From contig DATATV010000120.1 in NCBI GenBank assembly GCA_036268615.1, forward strand, positions 36,899 to 100,898: a stretch of DNA of 64,000 nucleotides, given 5' to 3'. The notes below the pieces were generated by a model. It did no database searches and had not been told where the DNA came from. It worked only from the letters and a program-made list of their open reading frames with translations. Shown one piece after another: positions 34,723 through 43,484 of this stretch. Made by a program: the position numbers and the translations under genes. This DNA is from DATATV01 sp036268615 (lineage in GTDB: Bacteria; Actinomycetota; Actinomycetes; Mycobacteriales; Pseudonocardiaceae). Position 1 is the stretch's first letter. Each line of letters begins with the position of its first letter.

Positions 34723-36597
34723 TTGGCACGCATCATCGAAACCACCACGACCCCGGTCGAGCGCACGGAGGTCGATCCGGTCACCCTCGACCTGATCGAG
34801 AACGGGCTGCGCAACGCGCGTTACGAGATGGACGAGGTGCTGTTCCGGACCGCGCTGTCGCCGGGTATCCGTGAGCAGCACGACGAGTTCCCGCTCATCG
34901 GCGACCCGAGCGGCAAGATGGTCGTCGGCCAGTTCGGACTGTCCATTCCAGACTTCCTGGACGGCTTCGACGACACCATCGAAGAGGGCGACGTGCTGCT
35001 CACGTCCGACCCGTACGCCTGCGGTGCGGCGATCAGCCATGCCAACGACTGGCTGATCGTGCTGCCGATCTTCCACGAGGGCCGACTGGTCGGCTGGTCG
35101 TCGATGTTCGGCCACATGTCCGACGTGGGCGGCAAGACGCCGTGCTCGATGCCGACCGACGCGCGCACCATCTTCGAGGAGGGCGTGGTCATCCCACCGT
35201 TCAAGCTCTACCGGGCCGGCGAGCTGAACACCGACGCGCTGCGCATCGTGCTCAACCAGGTCCGGATGCCCGACTGGAACCGGGCCGACCTCAACGGCCT
35301 GGTCGCCGCATGCCGCACGGCCAGCCGGCGGGTGGTCGAGATGTGCCAGCGGTTCGGCACCGCGACCTACCTGTCCGCGCTGGACGACCTGTTGCGGCGC
35401 AACTACGACGCGATGAAGGTGTTGCTGGCGGCGGTGTTCGAGGACGGCCGGACGATCAGTTTCACCGACTACATCTGTGACGACGGAGTCGGCTTCGGGC
35501 CCTACGAACTGAAGCTCTCGCTGACCCGGCACGGCGAGAAGGTGCACCTCGACTTCACCGGCAGCTCGCCCCAGGCCGCAGGCCCGATCAACTACTACAT
35601 CAACGAGAACCTCACCCGGATGTTCTTCGGCATCTACATGATCACCGTGGCCGACCCGCAGATCCTCTGGAACGACGGCTTCTACCCGCTGGTGGACGTG
35701 ACCATCCCGGACGGCTCGTACTGGAAACCGAAGTTCCCGGCCTCGCTCAACGGCCGCAACCACGGCATCGGCCGGGTGTTCGACCTGTTCGGCGGCCTGC
35801 TCGGGCAGATGAACCCGGCGCTGCTCAACGCGGCCGGGTTCTCCTCCAGCCCACACTTCATGTACTCCGGCTACCGTTCCGGCGACCGCGCGGGGGAGTG
35901 GTTCCAGCTCTACTCGATCGGTTTCGGCGGCATCCCCGGCCGGCCGCTGGGCGACGGCCCGGACGGCCACTCGCTCTGGCCCAGCTTCGTCAACATTCCG
36001 TGTGAGTACCTGGAGTCCTACTACCCGCTGCGGATCGAGAAGTGGGAGACGGTCGCCGACACCGGTGGCGCCGGCCTGCACCGCGGCGGCAACGGCGTGG
36101 ATGTCGCCTACTTCTTCGAGGAACCGGGCACCATCGCCATTCACGACGACCGCTGGCTGACCTACCCGTGGGGCGTCAACGGCGGCGAGCCCGGCGCGCG
36201 CGGCACGAAGTGGATCGACCGGGCCGACGGCACCCGACAGGTGTTGCCCAGCAAGTGCCACGACGTGCCGGTCGCACCCGGGGACGTGCTGCACTTCGTC
36301 ACCTGGGGCGGTGGCGGCTGGGGTGACCCGCTGGAACGTGCCCCGGAACTCGTCGCGCTGGAGGTGGCCCGCGGCCTGGTCGGTGCCGAGGGCGCGCAGC
36401 GCTACGGCGTGGTCCTCGACGCGGACGGCGCGGTCGACGACACGGCCACCGCCGAGCTGCGCGACCGGCTGCGGGCCGACCGGCCGGCCGAGCTGCCGGT
36501 GTTCAACATGGGTCCGCCGATCGACGAGCTGCTGGCCCGCTGCGAACAGGAGACCGGCCTGCCCGCGCCCACCCGGCCGACCTGGGCATTGACGTGA
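34723..36597 (+). CDS. hyuB: hydantoinase/oxoprolinase subunit B (HyuB)
   Basis: 624-residue partner of HyuA: VDPVTLDLIENGLRNARYEM at the N-terminus, VLLTSDPYACGAAISHANDW near 87, LDFTGSSPQAAGPINY near 280 and WGGGGWGDPLERAPE near 528. TTG start at 34723, seven bases after GGAGGG; no ATG or GTG fits. Its stop overlaps the following GTG (GTGA), so hyuA, hyuB and the hydrolase are tightly coupled. Together A and B would open a cyclic amide or carboxylate a ketone using ATP. Confidence 0.93.
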   Translation: MARIIETTTTPVERTEVDPVTLDLIENGLRNARYEMDEVLFRTALSPGIREQHDEFPLIGDPSGKMVVGQFGLSIPDFLDGFDDTIEEGDVLLTSDPYACGAAISHANDWLIVLPIFHEGRLVGWSSMFGHMSDVGGKTPCSMPTDARTIFEEGVVIPPFKLYRAGELNTDALRIVLNQVRMPDWNRADLNGLVAACRTASRRVVEMCQRFGTATYLSALDDLLRRNYDAMKVLLAAVFEDGRTISFTDYICDDGVGFGPYELKLSLTRHGEKVHLDFTGSSPQAAGPINYYINENLTRMFFGIYMITVADPQILWNDGFYPLVDVTIPDGSYWKPKFPASLNGRNHGIGRVFDLFGGLLGQMNPALLNAAGFSSSPHFMYSGYRSGDRAGEWFQLYSIGFGGIPGRPLGDGPDGHSLWPSFVNIPCEYLESYYPLRIEKWETVADTGGAGLHRGGNGVDVAYFFEEPGTIAIHDDRWLTYPWGVNGGEPGARGTKWIDRADGTRQVLPSKCHDVPVAPGDVLHFVTWGGGGWGDPLERAPELVALEVARGLVGAEGAQRYGVVLDADGAVDDTATAELRDRLRADRPAELPVFNMGPPIDELLARCEQETGLPAPTRPTWALT

Positions 36598-37214
36598 CCG
36601 GCGGCCCGCACGGCAGCGCGTTCTCCGGCCGGGTCGGCTGGGGCGCCCGGCCGGCCGTGCTCGTGATCGACCTGGTCCGGGCCTACACCGAGCCCAGTGG
36701 CCCGTTCGAGCTGCCCGACCCGGGCCCGGCGGTGGCCGCGACCGACCAGCTGGTGACCGCCGCCCGGGCGGCCGGCCGGCTGGTCTGCTGGACCGTGGTG
36801 CGCTATACCAGCGGCCTCGCCGACGGCGGCCTGTTCGTGCGCAAGGTACCCGCGCTGGCGGCGTTCGCCGAGGACGCCGAGGGCGGCTGGGGTGACCTGG
36901 TCCTGCGACCGCGGCCGGCCGAACCGGTGATCGCCAAGCAGTACGCGTCGGCGTTCTTCGGTACCTCGCTCGCCGCCACCCTGCACGTGGCCGGGGTGGA
37001 CACCCTGCTGATCGCCGGGGTGTCCACCTCCGGGTGCGTCCGGGCGTCCGCGACCGACGCGCTCAACCACGGTTTCCGGCCGCACGTGGTCGGGCAGGCG
37101 TGCGCCGACCGGAGCACCGAACTGCACGACCACAACCTGGCCGACCTGGACGCGAAGTACGCCGACGTGGACGACCTGCCCGAGGCGCTGGCCCGGCTCG
37201 GCGGTCCGGCGTAG
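36594..37214 (+). CDS. isochorismatase-family cysteine hydrolase
   Basis: 206-residue cysteine amidohydrolase. Triad seen: Asp in VLVIDLVRAY, Lys in IAKQYASAFFGTSL, Cys in GVSTSGCVRASATDALNHGF. Closest in style to N-carbamoylsarcosine amidase and maleamate amidohydrolase. GTG 36594 overlaps hyuB. In creatinine breakdown an ATP-dependent HyuA/B-type N-methylhydantoinase is followed by N-carbamoylsarcosine amidase, and the gene order here would fit such a ring-opening then deamidation sequence (inference). Confidence 0.88.
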   Translation: MTGGPHGSAFSGRVGWGARPAVLVIDLVRAYTEPSGPFELPDPGPAVAATDQLVTAARAAGRLVCWTVVRYTSGLADGGLFVRKVPALAAFAEDAEGGWGDLVLRPRPAEPVIAKQYASAFFGTSLAATLHVAGVDTLLIAGVSTSGCVRASATDALNHGFRPHVVGQACADRSTELHDHNLADLDAKYADVDDLPEALARLGGPA

Positions 37215-37300
37215 CAGCGGGTACCGAGCGGATGTCGGTGCCCTCGGTAGGCTGGAGGCATCAATGACGTACTGATTCCCCAGCCCAAACGGACCGTGTA

Positions 37301-39283
37301 GTGACCTCAACCGGACAATCCGCCGCACAGCTCGATCCACGCCGGTGGCAGGCACTCTGGATCTGCCTGGTGGCCGGGTTCATGACCCTGCTCGACGTGA
37401 GCATCGTGAACGTCGCGCTGCCCTCGATGGAACGCGGCATCGGTGCCACCTCGACCGACATCTCCTGGGTGGTGTCCGGGTACGCGCTGACCTTCGGCCT
37501 GGCCCTCGTCCCGGCCGGCCGACTCGGCGACGACTACGGCCGCAAGCGGCTGTTCCTGTTGGGCCTGTTCCTGTTCGTGGCGACCAGCGTGCTGTGCGGC
37601 GCCGCGCGGAACGCCGAGTGGCTGGTGATCGCCCGGCTCTGCCAGGGAATCGCGGGCGGCCTGCTCACCCCGCAGGTCATCGGCGTGATCCAACAGCTGT
37701 TCAGCGGACGGGAACGCGGCAAGGCGTTCGGCTTCTACGGCGCCACGGTCGGCATCTCCACCGCGATCGGCCCGCTGCTGGGTGGCGCGCTGATCCAGGC
37801 GTTCGGTGCGGACGAGGGCTGGCGCTACGTCTTCTATGTGAACCTGCCGATCGGGATCGCGGCACTGCTGTTCGGGATGCGCCTGCTGCCGGGGGACCGG
37901 CGCAAGGACCAGCGCCGGCCGTTGGACCTGGTGGGCACGCTGCTGCTCGGGCTCGCCGTGGTCTCGGTGATGCTGCCGCTGGTCGAGGACGAGGTGGAAG
38001 GCTCCCGGCCGCACTGGTGGCTGATGGCCGTCGGCGCGGTGCTGCTGATCGCGTTCGTGCTCTGGGAGCGGTGGCTGGGCGCGCGCGGCCGCCATCCGCT
38101 GGTCAAGCTCAAACTGCTGACCATTCCCAGTTATGCGATCGGATCGCTGCTCGGTTTCGTCTACTTTGCCGGATTCACCGGTATTTTCCTGGTCGTCACG
38201 CTGTACTTCCAGCAGGGCCTCGGCTATTCGCCGCTCCAGGCGGGCGCTTCCACGTTGGCCTTCGCGGTCGGCTCGGCCATCTCGCCGACGATCGGCGGTC
38301 GGGTGGTGCACCGGTTCGGCCGGCCGCTGGTGGTGCTGGGCATCCTGGGCGCCGCGCTCGGGCTGGCCGCGACGGCGTTCCTGGTGCACGAGTGGACCGG
38401 CGGCCGGGACGCGCTGATCCTGGCTGGTCCGCTGTTCGTCGCGGGTTTTGGCAGCGGGCTGGTGATCGCGCCGAACCAGACACTGTCGCTGGAGGAGATC
38501 CCGCCGGCCGAGGGCGGCACCGCGGCCGGTGTGCTGCAGACCGCGCAGCGGGTCGGTTCGGCCGTCGGTACCGCGCTGGCCGGTTCGCTGTTCTTCGGTC
38601 AGCTCAACCGCACCCACGGCAACTTCCACACCTCGGCCGCCTACGGCTTGGTCGGCGCGACCATCCTGGTCACCCTGGCGCTGGTCATCGGCATCATCGA
38701 CGTGATTTTCTCCGCCCGCCGCCGTCGTCGTCGGGCCGCTGACAGCACCGACACCGAGGCTGTCCCGGAAACTCCACAAAGGACCGCAGAGCCGGCCGAC
38801 CAGCCGGCTCTGGCCGGAACCGTGACCGACCTGGCCGGTGCCGCGATCGCCGCGACCGTCACGCTGACCTCGGCCCACGGCCGGCAGGTCGCCCGGACCA
38901 CCGCCGACCGGCGCGGGCGCTTCGAACTGCCCGCCGAGCCCGGTTCCTACCTGCTGCTGGTGGCCGCGCCCGACCTGCGGCCGGAGGTCCGGCAGGTGCA
39001 GGTCAACGGCGAGCCGGTGGTCTCCGACGTGACCCTGCTGGGCACCGCGGGCGTGTCCGGCGTGGTGCACGCCGACCTCGGTCCGGTCGAGGGCGCGACG
39101 GTCACCTTGCTGGACCAGGACGGCCAGGTGCGGCACGCCACGACGACCGGCGCGGACGGCCGATACCTGTTCGAGGGCATCCGTCCCGGCGAATACACCC
39201 TGATCGCCACGGGTTATGCCCCCACGTCCAGTTCGCTGCACATCGGGGCGGGTGCACAGGTTCAGCACGACGCCGTACTCTGA
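37301..39283 (+). CDS. MFS exporter (DHA2/EmrB type) fused to two carboxypeptidase-regulatory-like domains
   Basis: 660 residues. About 1-470 form a 14-helix drug:H+ antiporter: LDVSIVNVALPSM, motif A GRLGDDYGRKR, motif C-like GFYGATVGISTAIGPLLGGA. After an Arg-rich stop (ARRRRRRAAD) and an acidic linker come two beta-sandwich CarboxypepD_reg-like repeats, about 498-575 and 577-655 (ALAGTVTDLAGAAIAATVTL; GVSGVVHADLGPVEGATVTL). By the positive-inside rule these domains lie in the cytoplasm, unusual for a fold seen mostly outside cells. GTG 37301 start. Not obviously part of the hyu operon (86-base gap). Confidence 0.9.
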   Translation: MTSTGQSAAQLDPRRWQALWICLVAGFMTLLDVSIVNVALPSMERGIGATSTDISWVVSGYALTFGLALVPAGRLGDDYGRKRLFLLGLFLFVATSVLCGAARNAEWLVIARLCQGIAGGLLTPQVIGVIQQLFSGRERGKAFGFYGATVGISTAIGPLLGGALIQAFGADEGWRYVFYVNLPIGIAALLFGMRLLPGDRRKDQRRPLDLVGTLLLGLAVVSVMLPLVEDEVEGSRPHWWLMAVGAVLLIAFVLWERWLGARGRHPLVKLKLLTIPSYAIGSLLGFVYFAGFTGIFLVVTLYFQQGLGYSPLQAGASTLAFAVGSAISPTIGGRVVHRFGRPLVVLGILGAALGLAATAFLVHEWTGGRDALILAGPLFVAGFGSGLVIAPNQTLSLEEIPPAEGGTAAGVLQTAQRVGSAVGTALAGSLFFGQLNRTHGNFHTSAAYGLVGATILVTLALVIGIIDVIFSARRRRRRAADSTDTEAVPETPQRTAEPADQPALAGTVTDLAGAAIAATVTLTSAHGRQVARTTADRRGRFELPAEPGSYLLLVAAPDLRPEVRQVQVNGEPVVSDVTLLGTAGVSGVVHADLGPVEGATVTLLDQDGQVRHATTTGADGRYLFEGIRPGEYTLIATGYAPTSSSLHIGAGAQVQHDAVL

Positions 39284-39354
39284 ATCACCACCGGAAGCCG
39301 GAAATCCCACCCCGGCGACAGGTATCCCGACCAACGATCACTATCGTCCACGAA

Positions 39355-40275
39355 ATGAGCACCGCGACGAACATCGAAGTGCCGGGGCTGCCCACGGTCA
39401 CGGCGAACGGACCATGGACCCGGGCCTTCGGCGACCTGACCGCCGGCTTCGCGGCCCGGCGGCTGTGGAGCCACGTCGGGTGGCAGGACGTCAAGCGCCG
39501 GTACAGCCGTTCGCTGATCGGGCCGTTCTGGATGACCATCACCATGGCCACCACCACGGTTGGCCTCGGTGCGCTGTTCGGTGTGTTGCTGCACAACAAG
39601 TTGTCGACCTTTTTGCCCTATATCGGCACCGGAATGATCGTCTGGGGCTTCATCGGCGGTTGCCTGATGGACGGTCCGGACTGCTTCACCGGCAGTGACG
39701 AGATGATCAAGACCGTGCCGGTGCCGTTCACCGCGCTGGTGCTGCGCACGGTCTGGCGGCAGCTGATCACCTTCGCCCACAACATGGTCATCTACGTGGT
39801 GTTCCTGGTGCTGTTCTTCAGCTCGCTGCACCAGAAGAACTACACGATCACCGGGGCGCCCTGCGTCCCCGGCGGCGTGCCGTGCGAACCGGGCCTCGGC
39901 TGGTCGGCGCTGCTGGCGATCCCCGGTTTCCTCATGCTGGTGATCACGATGACCGCGGCCACCCTCGCACTGGGCGTCGTCGCCGCCCGGTTCCGCGACA
40001 TCAAGCCGCTGATCGGCGCCATCGTGCAGCTGCTGTTCTTCTTCACGCCGATCTCCTGGCCGCTGGACACGCTGGTCCAGTCGATCGGCAGCAGCCAGTG
40101 GATCATCCAGGTCAACCCGTTGTTCCACTTCGTGCAGATCGTCCGGCAGCCGCTGATCGGTCAGCGGGTGGACTGGTGGAGCTGGGCGCTGGCCGGCGCG
40201 TTCACCGTGCTGTCCTGGGTGTTCGCGCTGTACCTGATGCGCCGCTACCGCCACCGCATCGCCTACTGGCTCTGA
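39355..40275 (+). CDS. ABC-2 type polysaccharide export permease
   Basis: 306-residue membrane subunit of a TagG/Wzm-type exporter with six helices; WQDVKRRYSRSLIGPFWMTI is the family N-terminal signature, and FFFTPISWPLDTLVQSI lies near the end. It would move a lipid-linked glycan or polymer with an ATPase. No ABC ATPase gene is next to it, so the partner must be encoded elsewhere. Between helices 4 and 5 is a short Cys-containing loop (TGAPCVPGGVPCEPG). Confidence 0.88.
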   Translation: MSTATNIEVPGLPTVTANGPWTRAFGDLTAGFAARRLWSHVGWQDVKRRYSRSLIGPFWMTITMATTTVGLGALFGVLLHNKLSTFLPYIGTGMIVWGFIGGCLMDGPDCFTGSDEMIKTVPVPFTALVLRTVWRQLITFAHNMVIYVVFLVLFFSSLHQKNYTITGAPCVPGGVPCEPGLGWSALLAIPGFLMLVITMTAATLALGVVAARFRDIKPLIGAIVQLLFFFTPISWPLDTLVQSIGSSQWIIQVNPLFHFVQIVRQPLIGQRVDWWSWALAGAFTVLSWVFALYLMRRYRHRIAYWL

Positions 40276-40279
40276 CATA

Positions 40280-40300
40280 GGCCCTGTCGCGCCAGCGACG
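40280..40300 (+). repeat. partial copy of dispersed repeat
   Basis: GGCCCTGTCGC followed by GCCAGCGACG, five bases after the ABC permease stop. It matches the left half of the repeat at 46100-46146 and 56145-56190; the right half is absent. Confidence 0.6.
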
Positions 40301-40395
40301 CCGTACACACACCCCCCGATTTTCGCCTCTCCGAACCCCGCCCGACCATGGCAGAGTCGGGGCGACAGGCATCGCAGTCGAACGGGAGACGATTC

Positions 40396-41907
40396 ATGGC
40401 TGATCCGGTCATCGAGGACGTGGTGGTCACCTCCGGCGGGCGGGTCCGGGGTGCCCGGGTCGCCGACGGGGTGGTTGCCTACCGCGGGATTCCTTACGCC
40501 GCAGCACCGTTCGGACCGGCCCGGTTCCGCGCGCCGCAGAGCGCGCCGACCTGGGACGGGGTGCGCGAGGCCACCGCGTTCGGGCCGATCCCGCCGCAGC
40601 CGACCAGCCCGGTTCCCGGCGCGGTCAACTGGTCGGCCGAGGACGGCGACGAGATCCTCACCGTCAACGTGTGGCTGCCCGAGCAGCCGACCACCGGCCT
40701 GCCGGTGCTGGTCTGGATCTACGGCGGTGCCTACACCACAGGCTCGGCCAACATGTACGACCCGAGTGTGCTCGTCCGGACCGGGTTGGCCGTGGTGACC
40801 CTGAACTACCGGGTCGGCTTCGAGGGCTTCGGACACGTGCCCGGGGCGCCGGACAATCGGGGGCTGCTCGACCAGGTCGCTGCCCTGCGCTGGGTGCGGG
40901 AGAACATCGCCGCGTTCGGCGGTGACCCGGACAACGTCACCGTCGCGGGCGAGTCCGCGGGCGCCGGCTCGGTCGCCGTGCTGGCCGTCATGCCTTCGGC
41001 GGCCGGCCTGTTCCGTCGCGGCATCGCGCACAGCGTGCCGAGCGAGATGATGTCCGCCGACGCGGCCGCGACCATCGGCGCCCGGATCGCCGCGGCGGCC
41101 GGCGTCGAGCCAACGCTGGACGCGCTCACCGGGGTCGACCCCGGCGCACTGGTGACCGCGGCCGAGACGGTGCTGGCCGACTTCCGCGCCGACCCGGCTG
41201 CCGGTATCCGGCGCTACCTGCCGACCGTCTACAACCCGGTGGTGGACGGCGATGTGCTGCCCGACACCCCGCTGCGCGCGTTGGCCGCCGGCCACGCCAC
41301 CGGCGTCGAACTGGTCTTCTGCCACACCGCCGACGAGTTCCGGCTGTTCACCGTCACCGGCATGGCACCGCCGGTGACCACCGAGGACGAACTGGCCGGG
41401 TTGGCCGGCGCGGTCGGACTCTCCGCCGATCGGCTGGCCGAGTACCGGGCGCTGGTGCCGACGGCGACCGTGCCCGACGTGTACGCGATGCTGGTGACCG
41501 ACTTCCTGTTCGCCGAGTACGCGATCCGGCTCGCCGAGGCGGCGGCCAAGGCCGGCGGCACGGTGTTCCTGTCCCGGTTCGACTGGTCGAGCCCGGCGTT
41601 CGGCGGCGCGCTGAAGGCGTGCCACGCGGCCGATCTCGCCTTCTGCTTCGGTGACCTGCGTCCCGGCGGCGGCATCGTGGGCATGTTGCTGGGGGACACG
41701 GTGACCGAGCAGGACGAGGCGCTCGCCGGACGGATGTCCCGGTCCTGGGCCGAGTTCGCCACCACCGGCGACCCCGGCTGGCCTGCGGTGACCCCGCAGG
41801 CCACCCCGGTGAAGGTGTGGAACCGCACCGACAGCCTGGAGACCGAGACCGGTTCGGCCCTCCGGTCGCTGTGGACGGACCTCGACTACCCGCCGGTCGA
41901 ACTCTGA
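40396..41907 (+). CDS. type B carboxylesterase/lipase
   Basis: 503-residue serine esterase. Seen: GGAYTTGSANMYD oxyanion loop near 115, nucleophile GESAGAGSV near 190, acid residue in FCHTADEFRLF near 315, and His in LKACHAADLAFCFGDL near 415. ATG 40396 lies seven bases after GGGAGA; a start at 40348 is not supported. No signal peptide, so cytoplasmic. Substrate unknown; such enzymes include p-nitrobenzyl esterase and carbamate hydrolases. Confidence 0.92.
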   Translation: MADPVIEDVVVTSGGRVRGARVADGVVAYRGIPYAAAPFGPARFRAPQSAPTWDGVREATAFGPIPPQPTSPVPGAVNWSAEDGDEILTVNVWLPEQPTTGLPVLVWIYGGAYTTGSANMYDPSVLVRTGLAVVTLNYRVGFEGFGHVPGAPDNRGLLDQVAALRWVRENIAAFGGDPDNVTVAGESAGAGSVAVLAVMPSAAGLFRRGIAHSVPSEMMSADAAATIGARIAAAAGVEPTLDALTGVDPGALVTAAETVLADFRADPAAGIRRYLPTVYNPVVDGDVLPDTPLRALAAGHATGVELVFCHTADEFRLFTVTGMAPPVTTEDELAGLAGAVGLSADRLAEYRALVPTATVPDVYAMLVTDFLFAEYAIRLAEAAAKAGGTVFLSRFDWSSPAFGGALKACHAADLAFCFGDLRPGGGIVGMLLGDTVTEQDEALAGRMSRSWAEFATTGDPGWPAVTPQATPVKVWNRTDSLETETGSALRSLWTDLDYPPVEL

Positions 41908-41917
41908 CCGAACCCGG

Positions 41918-42538
41918 TCACTCGAACCGCGCCGGGTCGCCCGCGCCCCGGCGGACGACTTCGGGCTCCTTCTCGGAGAAGTCGATGACCGTGGTCGGCT
42001 CGGTGCCGCAGTCACCGGAGTCGATCACCGCGTCCACCTCGTGGTCGAGCCGTTCCTTGATGTCCCAGCCCTGGGTCATCGGCTCGGCCTGGTCGGGCAG
42101 CAGCAACGTGCTGGACACCAGCGGTTCGCCGAGTTCGGCGAGCAACGCCTGGGCCACCGCGTGGTCGGGGATGCGGACGCCGACGGTCTTCTTCTTGGGG
42201 TGCAACAGCCGGCGCGGGACCTCGTTGGTGGCCGGCAGGATGAACGTGTAGCTGCCCGGGGTGGACGACTTGATCGCCCGGAACACCGCGTTGTTGATCT
42301 GCACGAGTTGGCCGAGCTGGGCGAAGTTCTGGCAGACCAGGGTGAAGTGGTGCCGGTCGTCGAGGTGGCGGATCGTCCTGATCCGGTCGATGCCCTCCTT
42401 GTTGCCCAACTGGCAGCCGAGCGCGAAACAGGAGTCGGTGGGGTAGGCGATCAGGCCGCCCCCACGCACGATGTCGACGACCTGGCCGATCGCCCGCCGC
42501 TGCGGATTGTCCGGATGCACATCGAAATACCTCGCCAT
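41918..42538 (-). CDS. YrdC/YciO-type L-threonylcarbamoyladenylate synthase family protein
   Basis: 206-residue single YrdC domain: RGGGLIAYPTDSCFALGCQL near 25-45, KKKTVGVRIPDH near 117, and SSTLLLP. The family makes threonylcarbamoyl-AMP for t6A modification of ANN-decoding tRNAs; the YciO branch may have a different role. The Sua5 C-terminal domain is absent. ATG 42538. Convergent with the esterase gene. Confidence 0.88.
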   Translation of the reverse strand: MARYFDVHPDNPQRRAIGQVVDIVRGGGLIAYPTDSCFALGCQLGNKEGIDRIRTIRHLDDRHHFTLVCQNFAQLGQLVQINNAVFRAIKSSTPGSYTFILPATNEVPRRLLHPKKKTVGVRIPDHAVAQALLAELGEPLVSSTLLLPDQAEPMTQGWDIKERLDHEVDAVIDSGDCGTEPTTVIDFSEKEPEVVRRGAGDPARFE

Positions 42539-42560
42539 CCGGACAGCTTAGGTCGGCCCG

Positions 42561-43328
42561 TCACCACCCGCCCGCCGGCAGGGCCTGCCGCAGCCCCCGA
42601 TCGTCCAGCGCGTGCACCGCGGCCAGAATCGCCGGGTGCGGCGGTTCCGTGCCGATCACCCCGGCGGCGAACGCGCGCACCAGCCCGGTCCAGTCGGCGT
42701 AGCGACGCAGCATGGAATGCCCGGAGCCGGGCACCTCGAACCGGCAGATCCGGTCGGTCACCTGGCGGGCCCGGCGGGCGTACTCGAAGGACCGGGTCGG
42801 GCTGGTCCACCGGTCCCGGTCGCCGTGCGCGATGAGCACCGACCGCCCGGCGAGCTGCCCGACCGGTTCGTCGGGTTCGATCCACGGCGCGAGCGCGCAC
42901 ACCCCGACCACACCGGGAGTGTCGGCCAGCCGCAGCGCGGTGCGGCCGCCCATCGAGTGGCCGACGAGCACCACCCGTGCGGTGGGGTGGTGTCGGTGCA
43001 GGCAGCGCAGCGCCCAGCGGGCGTCCCGGACCGGGTCCTGGGTGGGCTCGTTCCAGCCGCGCAGCCGGTTGCGCAGCAGCCAGACCGCGGTCCCCTCGGC
43101 GCGCAACCCGCGGTGTGCGGCGCGCGCCAGCGGCACCATCCGGCGGTAGGCGAGCTGGTAGGGCGAGGTCGGCTGGTCGCTGTGCGACCGGCCGCCGTGC
43201 AGTACGAGCAGCACCGACTCGGTCGCGCCGGCCGCGGGCAGCACCAGCACGGTCGGCCGCTGGGCCGCACGGGTGACTGGCCGGGTTTCGGCGGGATCGG
43301 CGGGCACGCCGGGTATTCGGAGCCGCAC
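42561..43328 (-). CDS. alpha/beta-hydrolase fold protein
   Basis: 255-residue alpha/beta hydrolase: LLVLHGGRSHSDQPTSPYQL oxyanion region near 42, nucleophile GHSMGGRTAL near 122, Asp in AHGDRDRWTSP near 167 and His in VPGSGHSMLRRY near 201. No signal peptide. GTG 43328 start without a strong ribosome site. It ends 22 bases before the YrdC gene start and is insulated from the MFS gene upstream by three hairpins. Confidence 0.82.
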   Translation of the reverse strand: MRLRIPGVPADPAETRPVTRAAQRPTVLVLPAAGATESVLLVLHGGRSHSDQPTSPYQLAYRRMVPLARAAHRGLRAEGTAVWLLRNRLRGWNEPTQDPVRDARWALRCLHRHHPTARVVLVGHSMGGRTALRLADTPGVVGVCALAPWIEPDEPVGQLAGRSVLIAHGDRDRWTSPTRSFEYARRARQVTDRICRFEVPGSGHSMLRRYADWTGLVRAFAAGVIGTEPPHPAILAAVHALDDRGLRQALPAGGW

Positions 43329-43344
43329 GCCGGGTGGATGGGAT

Positions 43345-43477
43345 GAATGTCGGCTGGACGGGTGCGCGCCCGTCCAGCCGACATTCGGCCGAACACCGCC
43401 GTGTCGGGGGAGACGGCGGTGTGCGTTGAGAGACCGTCCGGCCGACGCTCGGGGGGCTGTCGCGTCGGCCGGACGGT
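43345..43477. terminator. run of three perfect hairpins
   Basis: Three back-to-back inverted repeats fill the gap after the MFS stop (43485, leftward): ACCGTCCGGCCGACGC with its complement (43433-43477, 16 bp, 13-base loop), ACACCGCCGT with its complement (43393-43422, 10 bp) and GAATGTCGGCTGGACGGG with its complement (43345-43386, 18 bp, 6-base loop). All arms are perfect. Strong transcription barrier before the hydrolase gene. Confidence 0.85.
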
Positions 43478-43484
43478 TCGTCGG

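Noticed and set aside
39262..42015. 917-codon minus-strand frame across the ABC permease and esterase genes
   Set aside because: His/Arg/Gly-rich shadow spanning two well-supported plus-strand genes.
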